NCBI RefSeq assembly: GCF_003439125.1
Contig: NZ_QSUU01000013.1
Location: 19,359-83,358 of the forward strand
DNA length: 64,000 bases
Source: Collinsella sp. OM04-5
GTDB taxonomy: Bacteria > Actinomycetota > Coriobacteriia > Coriobacteriales > Coriobacteriaceae
Reading direction: 5' to 3'
The notes below the pieces were generated by a model. The model was not told the origin of the DNA, searched no databases, and saw only the letters and a program-made list of their open reading frames with translations. Below, piece after piece: positions 42,733-50,715 of the stretch (position 1 is the first letter of the stretch; each line of letters starts with the position of its first letter). A program made the position numbers and the translations under genes.

Positions 42733-43821
42733 CTAGTCTAGGCGGACCGGATCGTGGGGGTAGGCGTTGAGAATCTCGACGCCGGACTCGGTAACTAGGG
42801 CCAAGTCCTCGATGCGGACGCCGGTGCGACCGGGGAGGTAGATGCCCGGTTCAATGGAGAACGTCATGCCTGGCTCTACGACCTGCTCGTTGACCAGCGA
42901 GACATCGCCCGGCTCGTGGTCCTGCAGGCCGATTGAGTGACCCAGGCGATGCGTGAAGTATTCGCCGTAGCCCGCGTCTTCAATCACATCGCGTGCGGCG
43001 CGGTCCAGGTCGCACATGCGCACGCCCGGTGCGATGAGCGCTTCGGCGGCCTCGTTGGCGCGGCGCACGATGTCGTAGATGCGTGCCGTCTCCTCGTCCG
43101 GCTCGCCCCAAAAGAACGTGCGCGTCATGTCCGAGCAATAGTTGCAGCGGCGTCCGCCAATGTCGAACAGCACCACGTCGCCGCGCTTGAGCACGGTGTC
43201 GTCGGGTTCGTGATGCGGGTCGCCGGCGTTGGCGCCAAAGCTCACGATGGGCGGAAAGCTAAAGCCCTCGCAGCCGTGCTTGCGATACAGGCCGAGCATC
43301 TGGTCGGCAATCTCGCGTTCCGTCACGCCCTCGTGGACAAGCTTAATAGCATCGGCCATTACAGCGTCGTTAGCGGTCGAGGACGCACGCATGAGCTCCT
43401 GCTCGGTGGCATCCTTGTGGGTGCGTGCGGCGGTGACGGCAAAGTCACCCAGGAAAAACTCGCTTGCGGCGTGGCGCTCCATGAGCGGCATCAAAAAGCC
43501 GGAGCGCATGACGGTGTCGATGCCGAGCGGTTTGGTCGGATCGACCTCGCGAGCGATGGCGTCGGCCACGACATCGGTATCGGTGTGATAGGCGACGCGG
43601 GCATTGTCGTACTCGGGCAGTTGATGCAGTGCGTTGACCAGGATCACCGGCTCGGCATCGCGCACGAGCAGCACGCCGCAAAAACGCTCGAACATATCGG
43701 CATAAAAGCCGGTCAGGTAATAGATCGACCATGGGTCGTTTACGAGCAGCTGTGCGCCGGGGTGCTGAGCCTCGAGCGCATCGAGCACGCGTGCCACACG
43801 CTGGTCATCGACATGTGCCAT
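42733..43821 (-). CDS. M24 family aminopeptidase P-like metallopeptidase
   Basis: A 362-residue protein with a creatinase/aminopeptidase P fold. Metal ligands are visible: Asp in VLFDIGGRRCNYCSDMTRTFFWG (two Asp), His in THRLGHSIGLQDHEPG, Glu in TFSIEPGIYLPGRTG and Glu in VRIEDLALV. The N-terminal 120 residues form the second creatinase-type domain. It should cleave the Xaa-Pro bond of peptides. ATG at 43821 is chosen for AAAGGA upstream; the longer reading from 43869 lacks a site. Confidence 0.88.
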   Translation of the reverse strand: MAHVDDQRVARVLDALEAQHPGAQLLVNDPWSIYYLTGFYADMFERFCGVLLVRDAEPVILVNALHQLPEYDNARVAYHTDTDVVADAIAREVDPTKPLGIDTVMRSGFLMPLMERHAASEFFLGDFAVTAARTHKDATEQELMRASSTANDAVMADAIKLVHEGVTEREIADQMLGLYRKHGCEGFSFPPIVSFGANAGDPHHEPDDTVLKRGDVVLFDIGGRRCNYCSDMTRTFFWGEPDEETARIYDIVRRANEAAEALIAPGVRMCDLDRAARDVIEDAGYGEYFTHRLGHSIGLQDHEPGDVSLVNEQVVEPGMTFSIEPGIYLPGRTGVRIEDLALVTESGVEILNAYPHDPVRLD

Positions 43822-43949
43822 GAAACATCCTTTCACTATGGTGCCACCATGGTATCCCAAGCCCGGCACATAGGGACGTTCCTTTTATGCCAGCACCTTG
43901 GGACACTCCTTGCAAAAGCAGCTAAAAGAGCCCGTCCCAAATTTGCTGC

Positions 43950-44348
43950 TTAGGCTGGGTTGATGTCCATGCTGGCGATGAGGTTAATGCCCGTGTTGAG
44001 GAGGTTCTCCAGCACGATGTCGCCCATGCGGATGGGGGCGTTGACGACTAGGCCTCGGATGAGGGCCATGGCTTGGGCGTGGAGTTCTAGCGGGATGGCT
44101 TCGGCGGTGCGCACGGGGAGCAGGGCTTCGTCGCCGCCGGAGACGGCCACGGTCGTCGTGAGCACGCGCATGGGACAGGTGAGCTCCTGATGTGCGAATT
44201 TATCACCGCGTGGGCAGTTGTTGCCGGTTACGGAGCGCACTTCCACCACGGCGCCATTGGCGTCGCGCTCGATTTCTACGGTCAGAAGGCATTCGGATGG
44301 GCAGGTGGTGCAGTTGAACTGCAGCGTTTCGATCACGTTATCGATCAT
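43950..44348 (-). CDS. DUF1667 cysteine-rich protein of a GlpABC-like operon
   Basis: A 132-residue protein starting MIDNVIETLQFNCTTCPSECLLTVEIE. Four cysteines (CTTCPSEC, then NNCPRGDKFAHQE and CPMRV) match DUF1667, found next to GlpA/GlpB-like FAD enzymes and probably binding iron-sulfur or zinc. Last gene of the three-gene set at 43,950-47,171; it starts 5 bases after its neighbour. Confidence 0.82.
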   Translation of the reverse strand: MIDNVIETLQFNCTTCPSECLLTVEIERDANGAVVEVRSVTGNNCPRGDKFAHQELTCPMRVLTTTVAVSGGDEALLPVRTAEAIPLELHAQAMALIRGLVVNAPIRMGDIVLENLLNTGINLIASMDINPA

Positions 44349-44353
44349 CTTGG

Positions 44354-45706
44354 TTACGCCTCCTCGATGGGGTCGACGGACAGGACAATCTCTCTAACAC
44401 CCAGGTCGAGTGCGCGCTGAATCACCCTTGCCGGCAGCGGGAAGCTTTCCATGACGCTCGGTTTAAACGGGCGGACTTTGCCCGCAAACATTTCTTCGCC
44501 GTTGGCTAAGATGCGCACGCGGGCGGCATCGACCGGCCGGCGCACGCGGAAGTTCAGCTTGGTGAGCGCCGCAGCCGTAATGCGTCCCGGCAGCGCGTAT
44601 CCCGCAATGCCGGCAGGGGAGACCATCAGCTCGCAGCTCGTGCCCGCAGCTCTCGCCCCGCCGTCGCCGCCCAACGCCCACGTCGCCGCAGCCGCACCGG
44701 CGCGCTCGGACTCGGTCGTCACGTTGTCGGCCAGGTCGTGCACGTGCAGCACGTTGCCACAGGCAAAGATGCCCGGCACGCCTGTCTGGAGGCTCTGATC
44801 CACCACGGCGCCTCGCGTGCGTGGGTCAAGCTCGACGCCTGCGGCAACCGAACGCTCGTTTTCGGGAATTAGACCCACCGAAAGCAGCAGCGTGTCGCAC
44901 GGAACGATGCGCTCCGTCCCGGCAACGGGCGCCAGGTGCTCGTCGACCTGACTCACCTCGACGGCCTCAACGCGGTCGTGTCCGATCACGCGCGTGACGG
45001 TGGTGGACAGGTGCAGCGGAATGCCAAAGTCGTCCAGGCAGTTCTTGACGTTTCGGCGCAGACCGTTGGCGTACGGCATGAGCTCGTACACGCCCTCGAC
45101 CGAAATCCCCTCGAGCGTGCAGCGGCGCGCCATGATAAGCCCGATGTCGCCTGAGCCCAAAATGACGGCGCGCGAGCCGGGCTTGAGGTTTTCGATATTG
45201 ATGTATCGCTGCGCCAGGCCGGCCGTAAACACACCGGCGGGTCGGCTGCCGGGAATCTTGATCTCGCTGCGGGTGCGCTCGCGGCAACCCATGGCAAGGA
45301 CGACCGCGCGCCCGGTGAGCTGCAGCATGCCGGCAGGGCTCATGAGCGTGACGGTATGGACCGCGGTGGCTCCCGTCGGCTCGCCTGAATCAATCCCAAG
45401 CACCATACTGTTCAGGAACAGCGCAATGTCGGTTGCGTGCACCTGGTCGATAAAGCGCTGCGCGTACTCGGGACCGGTGAGCTCCTGTTTAAAGTGCGAC
45501 AGGCCAAAGCCGGGGTGGATGCACTGGCGCAGGATACCGCCCAGATGCTGCTCGCGCTCCACGATGGCCACGCGCGCACCGGCCTTTTGCGCGGCAAGCG
45601 CGGCCGCCATGCCGGCAGGTCCGCCGCCGATAACGACCACGTCGAAGGCTTGCGTTGCCACGGCGCTCGCCTCCGCGCGTTCGTCGCGCATATCAAACGT
45701 CGCCAT
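44354..45706 (-). CDS. FAD/NAD(P)-dependent oxidoreductase (GlpB/NoxA-like)
   Basis: A 450-residue protein with two Rossmann motifs, VVVIGGGPAGMAAALAAQKAGARVAIVE near residue 24 and AVILGSGDIGLIMARRC near 180, plus LSVGLIPENE and the FAD-binding GIFACGNVLHVHDLADNVTTE near 320. No redox-active Cys pair is seen, so it is a pyridine nucleotide oxidoreductase without disulfide chemistry. Together with the GlpA-like and DUF1667 genes it probably forms a flavoprotein complex that oxidises a hydroxy acid or glycerol 3-phosphate. One base separates it from the upstream gene. Confidence 0.85.
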   Translation of the reverse strand: MATFDMRDERAEASAVATQAFDVVVIGGGPAGMAAALAAQKAGARVAIVEREQHLGGILRQCIHPGFGLSHFKQELTGPEYAQRFIDQVHATDIALFLNSMVLGIDSGEPTGATAVHTVTLMSPAGMLQLTGRAVVLAMGCRERTRSEIKIPGSRPAGVFTAGLAQRYINIENLKPGSRAVILGSGDIGLIMARRCTLEGISVEGVYELMPYANGLRRNVKNCLDDFGIPLHLSTTVTRVIGHDRVEAVEVSQVDEHLAPVAGTERIVPCDTLLLSVGLIPENERSVAAGVELDPRTRGAVVDQSLQTGVPGIFACGNVLHVHDLADNVTTESERAGAAAATWALGGDGGARAAGTSCELMVSPAGIAGYALPGRITAAALTKLNFRVRRPVDAARVRILANGEEMFAGKVRPFKPSVMESFPLPARVIQRALDLGVREIVLSVDPIEEA

Positions 45707-45707
45707 T

Positions 45708-47171
45708 CTAGCGCACCCCCTTCAGCGGTCCCTCGACCAACCAAGATCCGGCATCTTCCAACAGCACTTCGCTGGGGTCGCAGCCCAGCTCGCGCGCCAG
45801 GATCGCCACCACGCGGCTCTGGCAAAAGCCGCTTTGGCACCGACCCATGCCGGCTCGGCAGCGGCGCTTGACGCCCTCGACCGAAACCGCGCCCGGGTGG
45901 CGTCGGATCGCGGCCACTATCTCGGCCTCGGGCACCGTCTCGCAGCGGCAGACGATCTGCCCCCACGCGGGGTCGGACTCGATCAGCTCCTCCTTGCGCG
46001 CCAGCGGTGCGCGGTCAAAGTCGTCCGGCTCGCGGCGAATTGGATTCCAGTCCGCCCGCTCGCGCAGCTCCACGCCCGACTCACGCATCACAAGTTCTAT
46101 ACGCTCGGCGATGGCCGGCGCGCTCGCCACGCCCGGCGACTGAATGCCCGCGGCCTGGAACAGCCCCGGCACCACGGTCGACTGCCCAATAAAGAAGTCG
46201 TTCGTTCCCTTAATGACCGGACGACCGCCGGCAAACGCGCGGACTACGCGGCGCGTGTCCAAGTCGGGCACCAGCTTGCGCGCTCCCGTCAGCAGCGCGT
46301 TCACATCGCTTGCATAGGTCTGCGTGTCGCCCGGCTCTCGCACGGCAGCGGTCGCGGTGATCACGGTGTTGCCGTGTACCGTGCCCGTGACGATAACGCC
46401 CTTGGACACCGGCGTGGGCACGGGATAGAGCGGCATGAGCGTGCGCGGCTCCTTGTCCAATACCACGATGTTTCCCTGGCGCCAGACCATCTGAAACTCC
46501 TCGGCGCCGGCCATATGCGAGATGTCCGCGGCACCGTTGCCCGCAGCGTTGATCAGGTAACGGCAGCGCACGTCGCCGGCGGGCGTTGCCAGCGTAAAAC
46601 GTGCAGCCCCGTCGGTTGCCTCGCTGCCAGCAACCTCAATCGCCTCCACCGGTGCGGAGCGCATAAACGTCACGCCGTTGGCGACGGCGTTCTCCAGCGC
46701 GGCGATGGCCACTTCAAATGGGTCAACGTAACCGGTCGAAGGGCACCACAGCGCGCACGTCGCCTCGGCACTCGCGCGCGGCTCCAGCTCGTGGATGCGC
46801 TCGGGGCCGATAATCGACAGCTCGGGCACGCCGTTGGCAAGGCCATTCTGGCGCAGCTTCTCCAGGTGTGCGCGGTCTTCTTCGTTAAACCCCAGCACCA
46901 TCGATCCGGTGCGGCGGAATAAAAAGCCCAGCTCCTGGGCCCAAGTGCCATACAGCTCGCAGCCACGGGCGTTGACCTGCGCCTTTACGGTGCCAGGGGC
47001 CGGATCGTAGCCGGCGTGCACCAGACCGCCGTTGGCCTTCGATGCGCCCAGGGCGACATCGTTGGCCGCCTCGACCACGCAAATGGTCAGGTCATAGCGC
47101 GCGAGTTGCCGCGCAATGGCACACCCGGTGATGCCCGCGCCCACAACCGCGATATCAAACGTTTCCGTCAC
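45708..47171 (-). CDS. GlpA-like FAD oxidoreductase with C-terminal [2Fe-2S] domain
   Basis: A 487-residue DAO-family flavoprotein. FAD binding starts at IAVVGAGITGCAIARQLARYDL; HAGYDPAPGTVKAQVNARG and TPVSKGVIVTGTVHGN are typical of anaerobic glycerol-3-phosphate dehydrogenase and L-2-hydroxyglutarate oxidase relatives. The C-terminus has a BFD-type [2Fe-2S] domain, CRCETVPEAEIVAAIRRHPGA ... RRCRAGMGRCQSGFC. It leads a three-gene operon. A dyad (47189-47203) lies just upstream of its start. The true substrate is uncertain. Confidence 0.85.
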   Translation of the reverse strand: MTETFDIAVVGAGITGCAIARQLARYDLTICVVEAANDVALGASKANGGLVHAGYDPAPGTVKAQVNARGCELYGTWAQELGFLFRRTGSMVLGFNEEDRAHLEKLRQNGLANGVPELSIIGPERIHELEPRASAEATCALWCPSTGYVDPFEVAIAALENAVANGVTFMRSAPVEAIEVAGSEATDGAARFTLATPAGDVRCRYLINAAGNGAADISHMAGAEEFQMVWRQGNIVVLDKEPRTLMPLYPVPTPVSKGVIVTGTVHGNTVITATAAVREPGDTQTYASDVNALLTGARKLVPDLDTRRVVRAFAGGRPVIKGTNDFFIGQSTVVPGLFQAAGIQSPGVASAPAIAERIELVMRESGVELRERADWNPIRREPDDFDRAPLARKEELIESDPAWGQIVCRCETVPEAEIVAAIRRHPGAVSVEGVKRRCRAGMGRCQSGFCQSRVVAILARELGCDPSEVLLEDAGSWLVEGPLKGVR

Positions 47172-47188
47172 AGTGCCTCCCAGACAAG

Positions 47189-47203
47189 TTGACAGGCTGT
47201 CAA
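47189..47203. promoter_or_regulatory. Dyad upstream of the GlpA-like operon
   Basis: TTGACAGGCTGTCAA is a 6-bp inverted repeat around GGC, 18 bases upstream of the - strand start codon. It may be an operator that covers the ribosome site or promoter. Confidence 0.45.
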
Positions 47204-47362
47204 TAGGACTATGCTACGGTCTGCAGACCCCCAGTGCAGCGGCAATGCGGCGAACAGCCCCACTGCATCCGCCAACGGCAGGCGTGGGCCGGCTCAGCAC
47301 GGATGCCGGCCACGTTAGAACGCGAGATCTTCCCGCCCAACCTCGCGGTCTGCGCCGTTACC

Positions 47363-47858
47363 TGTTACAGATTGAGATGTTGAGTCCACAGGCGCACGTT
47401 CTTCTCGATCTGTAACAGTAAGAACTGTTTTTGGGTTCCAGATGTTACAGTTCGAGATTTAAGTTGGGGAGAGAATGGTTTGTCTCAATCTGTAACATCT
47501 GGGACTGTATTTGCCGAGTAACTGTTACAGATTGAGACATTCGGTGCGGACGGTTTTCTTTGTCTCGATCTGTAACAGTTAGCTGAGGATTTGGGTTCTA
47601 GATGTTACAGATTGAGACAAACCTTCCGACGGATTTTGAAGGTCTCGATCTGTAACAGTAAGAGAGGAAATTCGGCCTCAGTTGTTACAGATCGAGATTG
47701 AAGCCAGCGAGGGGATGTTTTGTCTCGATCTGTAACATTTGGACCCGATTTTGCCGAGTAACTGTTACAGATCGAGATTGAAGTCGGGGAGGAACCCCTG
47801 TGTCTCGATCTGTAACATCTAGACCCGGATTCCGCCCTCCACCTGTTACAGATTGAGA
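47363..47858. repeat. Array of 13 alternating inverted 15-bp motifs at 40-bp phase
   Basis: The forward motif TGTTACAGATYGAGA starts at 47363, 47443 (one base changed), 47523, 47603, 47683, 47763 and 47844. Its inverse TCTCRATCTGTAACA starts at 47403, 47483, 47563, 47643, 47723 and 47803. Each motif starts exactly 40 bases after the previous one, except the last (41). Spacers are 25 bases (last 26). Spacers at 47498 and 47738 share the ending TTGCCGAGTAAC; those at 47418 and 47578 share TTTGGGTTCYAGA, so the array seems to have grown by duplication of 80-bp or larger units. Confidence 0.97.
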
Positions 47859-47958
47859 TGTTTGTGTCCGCGCCGGCCCCGCCCCTAGCCGTGGTCCCAT
47901 ATAAACAAACCCCGTGGTAAACTTTACCGGACTGTTAATATTCCGAAAGGTATCCGTA

Positions 47959-48390
47959 ATGTCCAAGTACATCTCCGAGCTCATGTCGCCGCAGCTTATG
48001 GGCGTCATCTATGCCTTTGTTGGCTTTATCATCGCCCTGTACGTGCTGTCGGTCGTCTATGTGTTCATCGACGCTCGTCGCCGCGGCGCCAGCGCCTACG
48101 TGGCATGGGGCATCATCGCCCTCATCCCGTTTGTGGGCCTCATCGCCTATCTGGTTCTGCGCCCGCACTCCTACGCGGCCGACCGCGAGGAGCAGGAGCT
48201 GGACATGGCCCTGCGCGAGCGCCAGCTTGCCCAGTACGGCACCTGCCCGCAGTGCGGTGCCCCCATCGAGAAGGACTTTGTCGTGTGCCCGGTGTGCGAC
48301 ACCCAGGTTCGCAACGTGTGTCCCAGCTGCCATCGCCCGCTCGACGCGCACTGGAAGGTCTGCCCCTACTGCCGAACTCGCATCCAGTAA
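47959..48390 (+). CDS. Small membrane protein with C-terminal double zinc ribbon
   Basis: A 143-residue protein. Two hydrophobic segments (LMGVIYAFVGFIIALYVLSVVYVFI and AYVAWGIIALIPFVGLIAYLVL) form an N-terminal membrane anchor of the PLD-nuclease N-terminal type. The C-terminus has CPQCGAPIEKDFVVCPVC and CPSCHRPLDAHWKVCPYC, two zinc ribbons. GAAAGG precedes ATG 47959. No enzymatic domain; function unknown, perhaps a membrane sensor or adaptor. Confidence 0.85.
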   Translation: MSKYISELMSPQLMGVIYAFVGFIIALYVLSVVYVFIDARRRGASAYVAWGIIALIPFVGLIAYLVLRPHSYAADREEQELDMALRERQLAQYGTCPQCGAPIEKDFVVCPVCDTQVRNVCPSCHRPLDAHWKVCPYCRTRIQ

Positions 48391-48496
48391 CGCATCCATC
48401 GCCGGGCCGGCCTTAAGCCACGGGCACCGCGCGCCATGCGAAAGGCAGACGCGCGTCCCTCAGCCCCGCCCACACGATGAAGCATGCGTAGAAAAT

Positions 48497-48527
48497 CGCC
48501 CGCCGTGCCATTAAGGTGCGGCGGGCG
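48497..48527 (+). terminator. GC-rich hairpin ahead of the thrS promoter
   Basis: GCCCGCCG (48498-48505) pairs with CGGCGGGC (48519-48526), extended by TGCC/GGTG. The following T run is poor. Confidence 0.55.
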
Positions 48528-48528
48528 C

Positions 48529-48556
48529 TTGTATACCAAGGCAACCTGCCTATAAT
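48529..48556 (+). promoter_or_regulatory. thrS promoter
   Basis: TTGTAT (48529-48534) and TATAAT (48551-48556) with a 16-base spacer, about 70 bases before the thrS start. An inverted repeat TGATGCAAGT (48556-48565) / ACTTGCATCA (48591-48600) overlaps the likely transcription start and may be an operator or leader hairpin. Confidence 0.7.
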
Positions 48557-48626
48557 GATGCAAGTCAAAAACGCCGAGCGCATCGCACGCACTTGCATCA
48601 GGCATCCGAGAGGAGAAAACATACCC

Positions 48627-50390
48627 ATGAAGGCACTCTACAATGACGGTTCGGTGGCCGAGCTCCCACAGGACGAGGTCACGCACGTCATCCGCCACTC
48701 CGCCGCGCACATCATGGCGCAGGCCATCAAGCGCCTGTACCCCGAGGCCGACTTTGCCTACGGCCCCGCGACCGACAACGGTTTTTACTACGACGTCGAC
48801 CTGCCCGAGGGCGTCAAGATCAGCGAGGACGATTTCCCCGCGATCGAGGCCGAGATGAAAAAGATCGTCAAGGAGAACCTCAAGTTCTCCGTGTACGAGA
48901 AGCCCCGCGCCGAGGCCATCGCCCTTATGGAGGAGCGCGGCGAGAAGTACAAGGTCGAGCACATCGGCGACCTGGACGACGACGCCCGCATCACCTTCTA
49001 CCAGCAGGGCGACTACATCGACATGTGCGTCGGCCCCCACATCTGCTACACCAAGGCGCTGAAGGCCTTTAAGCTTACCGGCGTCTCGGGCGCCTACTGG
49101 AAGGGCGACAAGGACAACAAGATGCTCACCCGCATCAACGGCGTCGCCTTTGCCACCAAGGAAGAGCTCGACGAGCACATGCACATGCTGGAGGAGGCCA
49201 AGAAGCGCGACCACCGCAAGATCGGCCGCGAGATGGACCTCTTTATGATGCGCGACGAGGCCCCCGGCTTCCCGTTCTTCCTGCCCAACGGCATGATCCT
49301 TAAGAACACGCTGCTGGACTACTGGCGCGAGATCCACCACAAGGCCGGCTACGTGGAGATCTCCACCCCGCTCATCATGAACAAGCAGCTGTGGAAGACC
49401 TCGGGCCACTGGGACCACTACAAGGACAACATGTACTCCACCGTCATCGACGACGAAGAGTACTGCATTAAGCCTATGAACTGCCCGGGTGGCGTGCTGG
49501 TGTACGCCTCCAAGCCGCACTCCTATCGCGAGCTGCCCATCCGCGCAGGCGAGATTGGCCTGGTGCACCGCCACGAGCTGCGCGGCGCCCTGCACGGCCT
49601 GTTCCGCGTGCGCTGCTTTAACCAGGACGACGCCCACCTGTTTGTGCGTCCCGACCAGCTGACCGACGAGATCGTGGGTGTGGTCAACCTCATCGACTCC
49701 GTGTACCAGAAGTTTGGCTTTAAGTATCACGTTGAGCTTTCCACCCGCCCCGAGGACTCCATGGGTTCGGACGAGGACTGGGCTCGCGCCGAGGAGGGCC
49801 TGCGTACCGCTCTGGAGAAGCTGGGCATGGACTACGAGGTCAACGAGGGCGACGGCGCCTTCTACGGCCCCAAGATCGACTTCCACCTGGAGGACTCGCT
49901 CGGCCGTACCTGGCAGTGCGGTACCGTGCAGCTCGATTTCCAGATGCCGCTCAACTTTGACCTGGAGTACGTGGACGCCGACGGCACCAAGAAGCGCCCC
50001 ATCATGCTGCACCGCGTGTGCTTTGGCTCCATCGAGCGCTTCATCGGTATTCTGATTGAGCACTTTGCAGGCAAGTTCCCCACCTGGCTGGCTCCCGTGC
50101 AGGTCAAGGCGCTTCCCGTCTCTGAGAAGAGCCGCGACTACGCTCACGAGGTGTGCGCCAAGCTGGAGGAGGCCGGCATTCGCGTGGTCTGCGACGACCG
50201 CGACGAGAAGATCGGCTACAAGATCCGCGAGGCCCGCAGCATCGACCGCGTGCCCTACATGCTCATTCTGGGCGAGAAGGAGGTCGAGGCCGGCAACATT
50301 TCCGTCCGCGATCGTTCCAACGAGACCGTTCAGATGAGCGTTGACGAGTTTGTGGCCAAGGTGCTCGAGGAGATTAAGACTCGCGCCTAG
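48627..50390 (+). CDS. thrS: Threonyl-tRNA synthetase lacking the TGS domain
   Basis: A 587-residue class II synthetase starting MKALYNDGSVAELPQDEVTHVIRHSAAHIMAQAIKRLYPEADF. GAGAGGAG precedes ATG 48627. The editing domain begins at once (HSAAHIMAQA...), with the CVGPHICYTK site. The aminoacylation core holds MNCPGGVLVY, HRHELRGALHGLFRVRCFNQDDAHLF and the HRVCFGSIERFIGILIEHFAGKFPTWLAPVQV segment; the zinc ligands Cys, His, His are in place. The usual N-terminal TGS domain (about 60 aa) of the E. coli enzyme (642 aa) is missing. Confidence 0.95.
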   Translation: MKALYNDGSVAELPQDEVTHVIRHSAAHIMAQAIKRLYPEADFAYGPATDNGFYYDVDLPEGVKISEDDFPAIEAEMKKIVKENLKFSVYEKPRAEAIALMEERGEKYKVEHIGDLDDDARITFYQQGDYIDMCVGPHICYTKALKAFKLTGVSGAYWKGDKDNKMLTRINGVAFATKEELDEHMHMLEEAKKRDHRKIGREMDLFMMRDEAPGFPFFLPNGMILKNTLLDYWREIHHKAGYVEISTPLIMNKQLWKTSGHWDHYKDNMYSTVIDDEEYCIKPMNCPGGVLVYASKPHSYRELPIRAGEIGLVHRHELRGALHGLFRVRCFNQDDAHLFVRPDQLTDEIVGVVNLIDSVYQKFGFKYHVELSTRPEDSMGSDEDWARAEEGLRTALEKLGMDYEVNEGDGAFYGPKIDFHLEDSLGRTWQCGTVQLDFQMPLNFDLEYVDADGTKKRPIMLHRVCFGSIERFIGILIEHFAGKFPTWLAPVQVKALPVSEKSRDYAHEVCAKLEEAGIRVVCDDRDEKIGYKIREARSIDRVPYMLILGEKEVEAGNISVRDRSNETVQMSVDEFVAKVLEEIKTRA

Positions 50391-50413
50391 CACAAACAAT
50401 ACAAGAATTAACA

Positions 50414-50448
50414 AAGGCGATCGTCCTATAGGGCGGTCGCCTTTTTTG
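50414..50448 (+). terminator. First terminator after thrS
   Basis: AAGGCGATCGTCC pairs along 13 positions (two or three G.T) with GGGCGGTCGCCTT around TATA, followed by TTTTTT. Confidence 0.92.
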
Positions 50449-50462
50449 TTGTCTAAAGAAGA

Positions 50463-50489
50463 AAAGCCGCTGGTTAGAGCGGCTTTTTT
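50463..50489 (+). terminator. Second terminator after thrS
   Basis: AAGCCGCT (50464-50471) pairs with AGCGGCTT (50478-50485) followed by TTTT. Confidence 0.88.
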
Positions 50490-50494
50490 GTTGT

Positions 50495-50630
50495 GCAAAA
50501 AGGTACAGGTTTTTGTAGAGGGGTATGGAGATGCGCCCATTCGCGGCGCATTTTGTGCAATCTGGGAAAACGTGAGCAGTTTGCTCGTATAATGAGCAAC
50601 GTCGAAAGATACAAAAACCTGTACTTTTGC
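50495..50630. promoter_or_regulatory. Inverted repeat bracketing the polysaccharide operon promoter
   Basis: GTACAGGTTTTTGTA (50503-50517) and TACAAAAACCTGTAC (50610-50624) are perfect inverse copies; the flanks GCAAAA and TTTTGC continue the match. A TATAAT box at 50588-50593 lies between. The right arm falls in the 5' leader of the NusG-paralogue gene. Confidence 0.6.
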
Positions 50631-50715
50631 GACTGCGCCTAGCTGCGAGCGAGAAGCCTGTTCTTTACGCCCCTGCATCCGCGTGCGTCGCGGAGGCAAG
50701 GAGGGGGGGCGAGAG

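Larger units (their letters stand above)
47172..47958. other. 787-base intergenic region holding a phased repeat array
   Basis: Divergent gap between the GlpA-like operon and the zinc-ribbon gene. Besides the dyad and the repeat array there is a GC-rich stretch at 47,215-47,350 and a GGTAAA-C-TTTACC dyad at 47916-47928 ahead of the zinc-ribbon gene. I see no credible ORF. Confidence 0.85.
50391..50715. other. Intergenic region between thrS and the exopolysaccharide cluster
   Basis: 325 bases: two consecutive terminators, then a 15-bp inverted repeat whose arms bracket a TATAAT box (50588-50593). The promoter of the polysaccharide operon should be here. No gene seen. Confidence 0.7.

Noticed and set aside
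47363..47858. CRISPR array
   Set aside because: Motifs are only 15 bp, alternate in orientation, spacers are partly related to each other, and no cas gene is present.
48391..48626. T-box riboswitch before thrS
   Set aside because: The leader after the TATAAT box is about 65 bases, too short, and lacks the T-box motif.
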